Of a DNA stretch of 5,358 nt, positions 5,285 through 5,358 are shown piece after piece. This stretch comes from Anaerolineae bacterium (GTDB taxonomy: Bacteria > Chloroflexota > Anaerolineae > Promineifilales > Promineifilaceae): assembly GCA_028277515.1 (NCBI GenBank), contig JANQGC010000312.1:1-5358 (forward strand). Reading direction: 5' to 3'. The notes beneath the pieces were generated by a model. That model was not told where the DNA came from. It was given only the letters and a program-made list of their open reading frames with translations, and ran no database searches. The position numbers were made by a program, and so were the translations under genes. The stretch's first letter is position 1; each line of letters begins with the position of its first letter.

Positions 5285-5340
5285 ATGCCATGCGTAAGTA
5301 GTTGGTTATGTTGAACTTACAACCAATATTACGATGGCAT
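5285..5340. repeat. Long imperfect palindrome overlapping a start codon
   Basis: ATGCCAT-G-CGTAA (5285-5297) is the inverse complement of TTACG-ATGGCAT (5329-5340), apart from one bulged G. Inside it, TTGGTT (5302-5307) pairs with AACCAA (5321-5326). GTAAGT/ACTTAC (5294-5299 with 5315-5320) is a competing inverted repeat. The right outer arm contains the ATG of the gene starting at 5334. It could be an operator, a translational hairpin, or a transposon or recombination end. Confidence 0.6.
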
Positions 5341-5358
5341 TCAAGGAGAAAGTTAAAG
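5334..5358 (+). CDS. 5' end of a plus-strand gene, cut by the right edge
   Basis: ATG at 5334 opens MAFKEKVK and the frame is still open at the window end. Eight codons are too few to identify a family. Starts of this style (MxFKEKxK) are common in small XRE-type helix-turn-helix regulators, which would fit a palindromic operator at the start, but that is speculation. There is no Shine-Dalgarno before the ATG, and the start lies inside the right arm of the palindrome. Confidence 0.35.

Overview
The window looks like an accessory, probably conjugative-element, segment of a Bacteroidota genome (perhaps Sphingobacteriaceae or a relative). This rests on moderate GC with AT-rich spacers, a short stand-alone RadC/JAB protein of the kind carried in Bacteroidota conjugative elements, several small unnamed genes on one strand, and a bacterial group II intron. 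The taxonomic call is an inference from gene style, not from a marker gene.

Layout, left to right. Bases 1-67 hold the 5' end of a minus-strand gene that leaves the window. A lysine/arginine-rich small protein lies on the plus strand (126-548). Two small minus-strand genes follow (563-967 and 1041-1358). Next comes a GC-rich, highly foldable leader (1387-1531). From 1561 to 4380 lies a minus-strand radC-like gene split by a complete group II intron (1713-4067), which carries its own reverse transcriptase/maturase (1744-3489). Upstream of radC are an 11-bp perfect hairpin, an 82-aa small gene (4457-4705) and a second foldable leader (4765-4876). About 450 bp without a convincing gene follow. 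The right edge holds a strong palindrome overlapping the first codons of a plus-strand gene that leaves the window.

How the parts work together. The minus-strand genes read as one series: 82-aa protein, radC, 105-aa protein, 134-aa protein. The intron lies in the sense orientation and its removal restores a 154-aa RadC with a complete JAMM metal-binding motif (HxH-x7-SxxD). Both splice boundaries can be read from the exon reading frame together with domains V and VI. Without splicing, RadC ends a few codons into the intron and loses the Ser and Asp of the motif, so RadC activity should depend on splicing.

The most interesting unexplained structures are the two foldable leaders. Each lies upstream of a small minus-strand gene that starts directly after the same 12-nt motif, AGAAAGGAAATA. 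The leader at 1387-1531 contains two mutually exclusive pairings.
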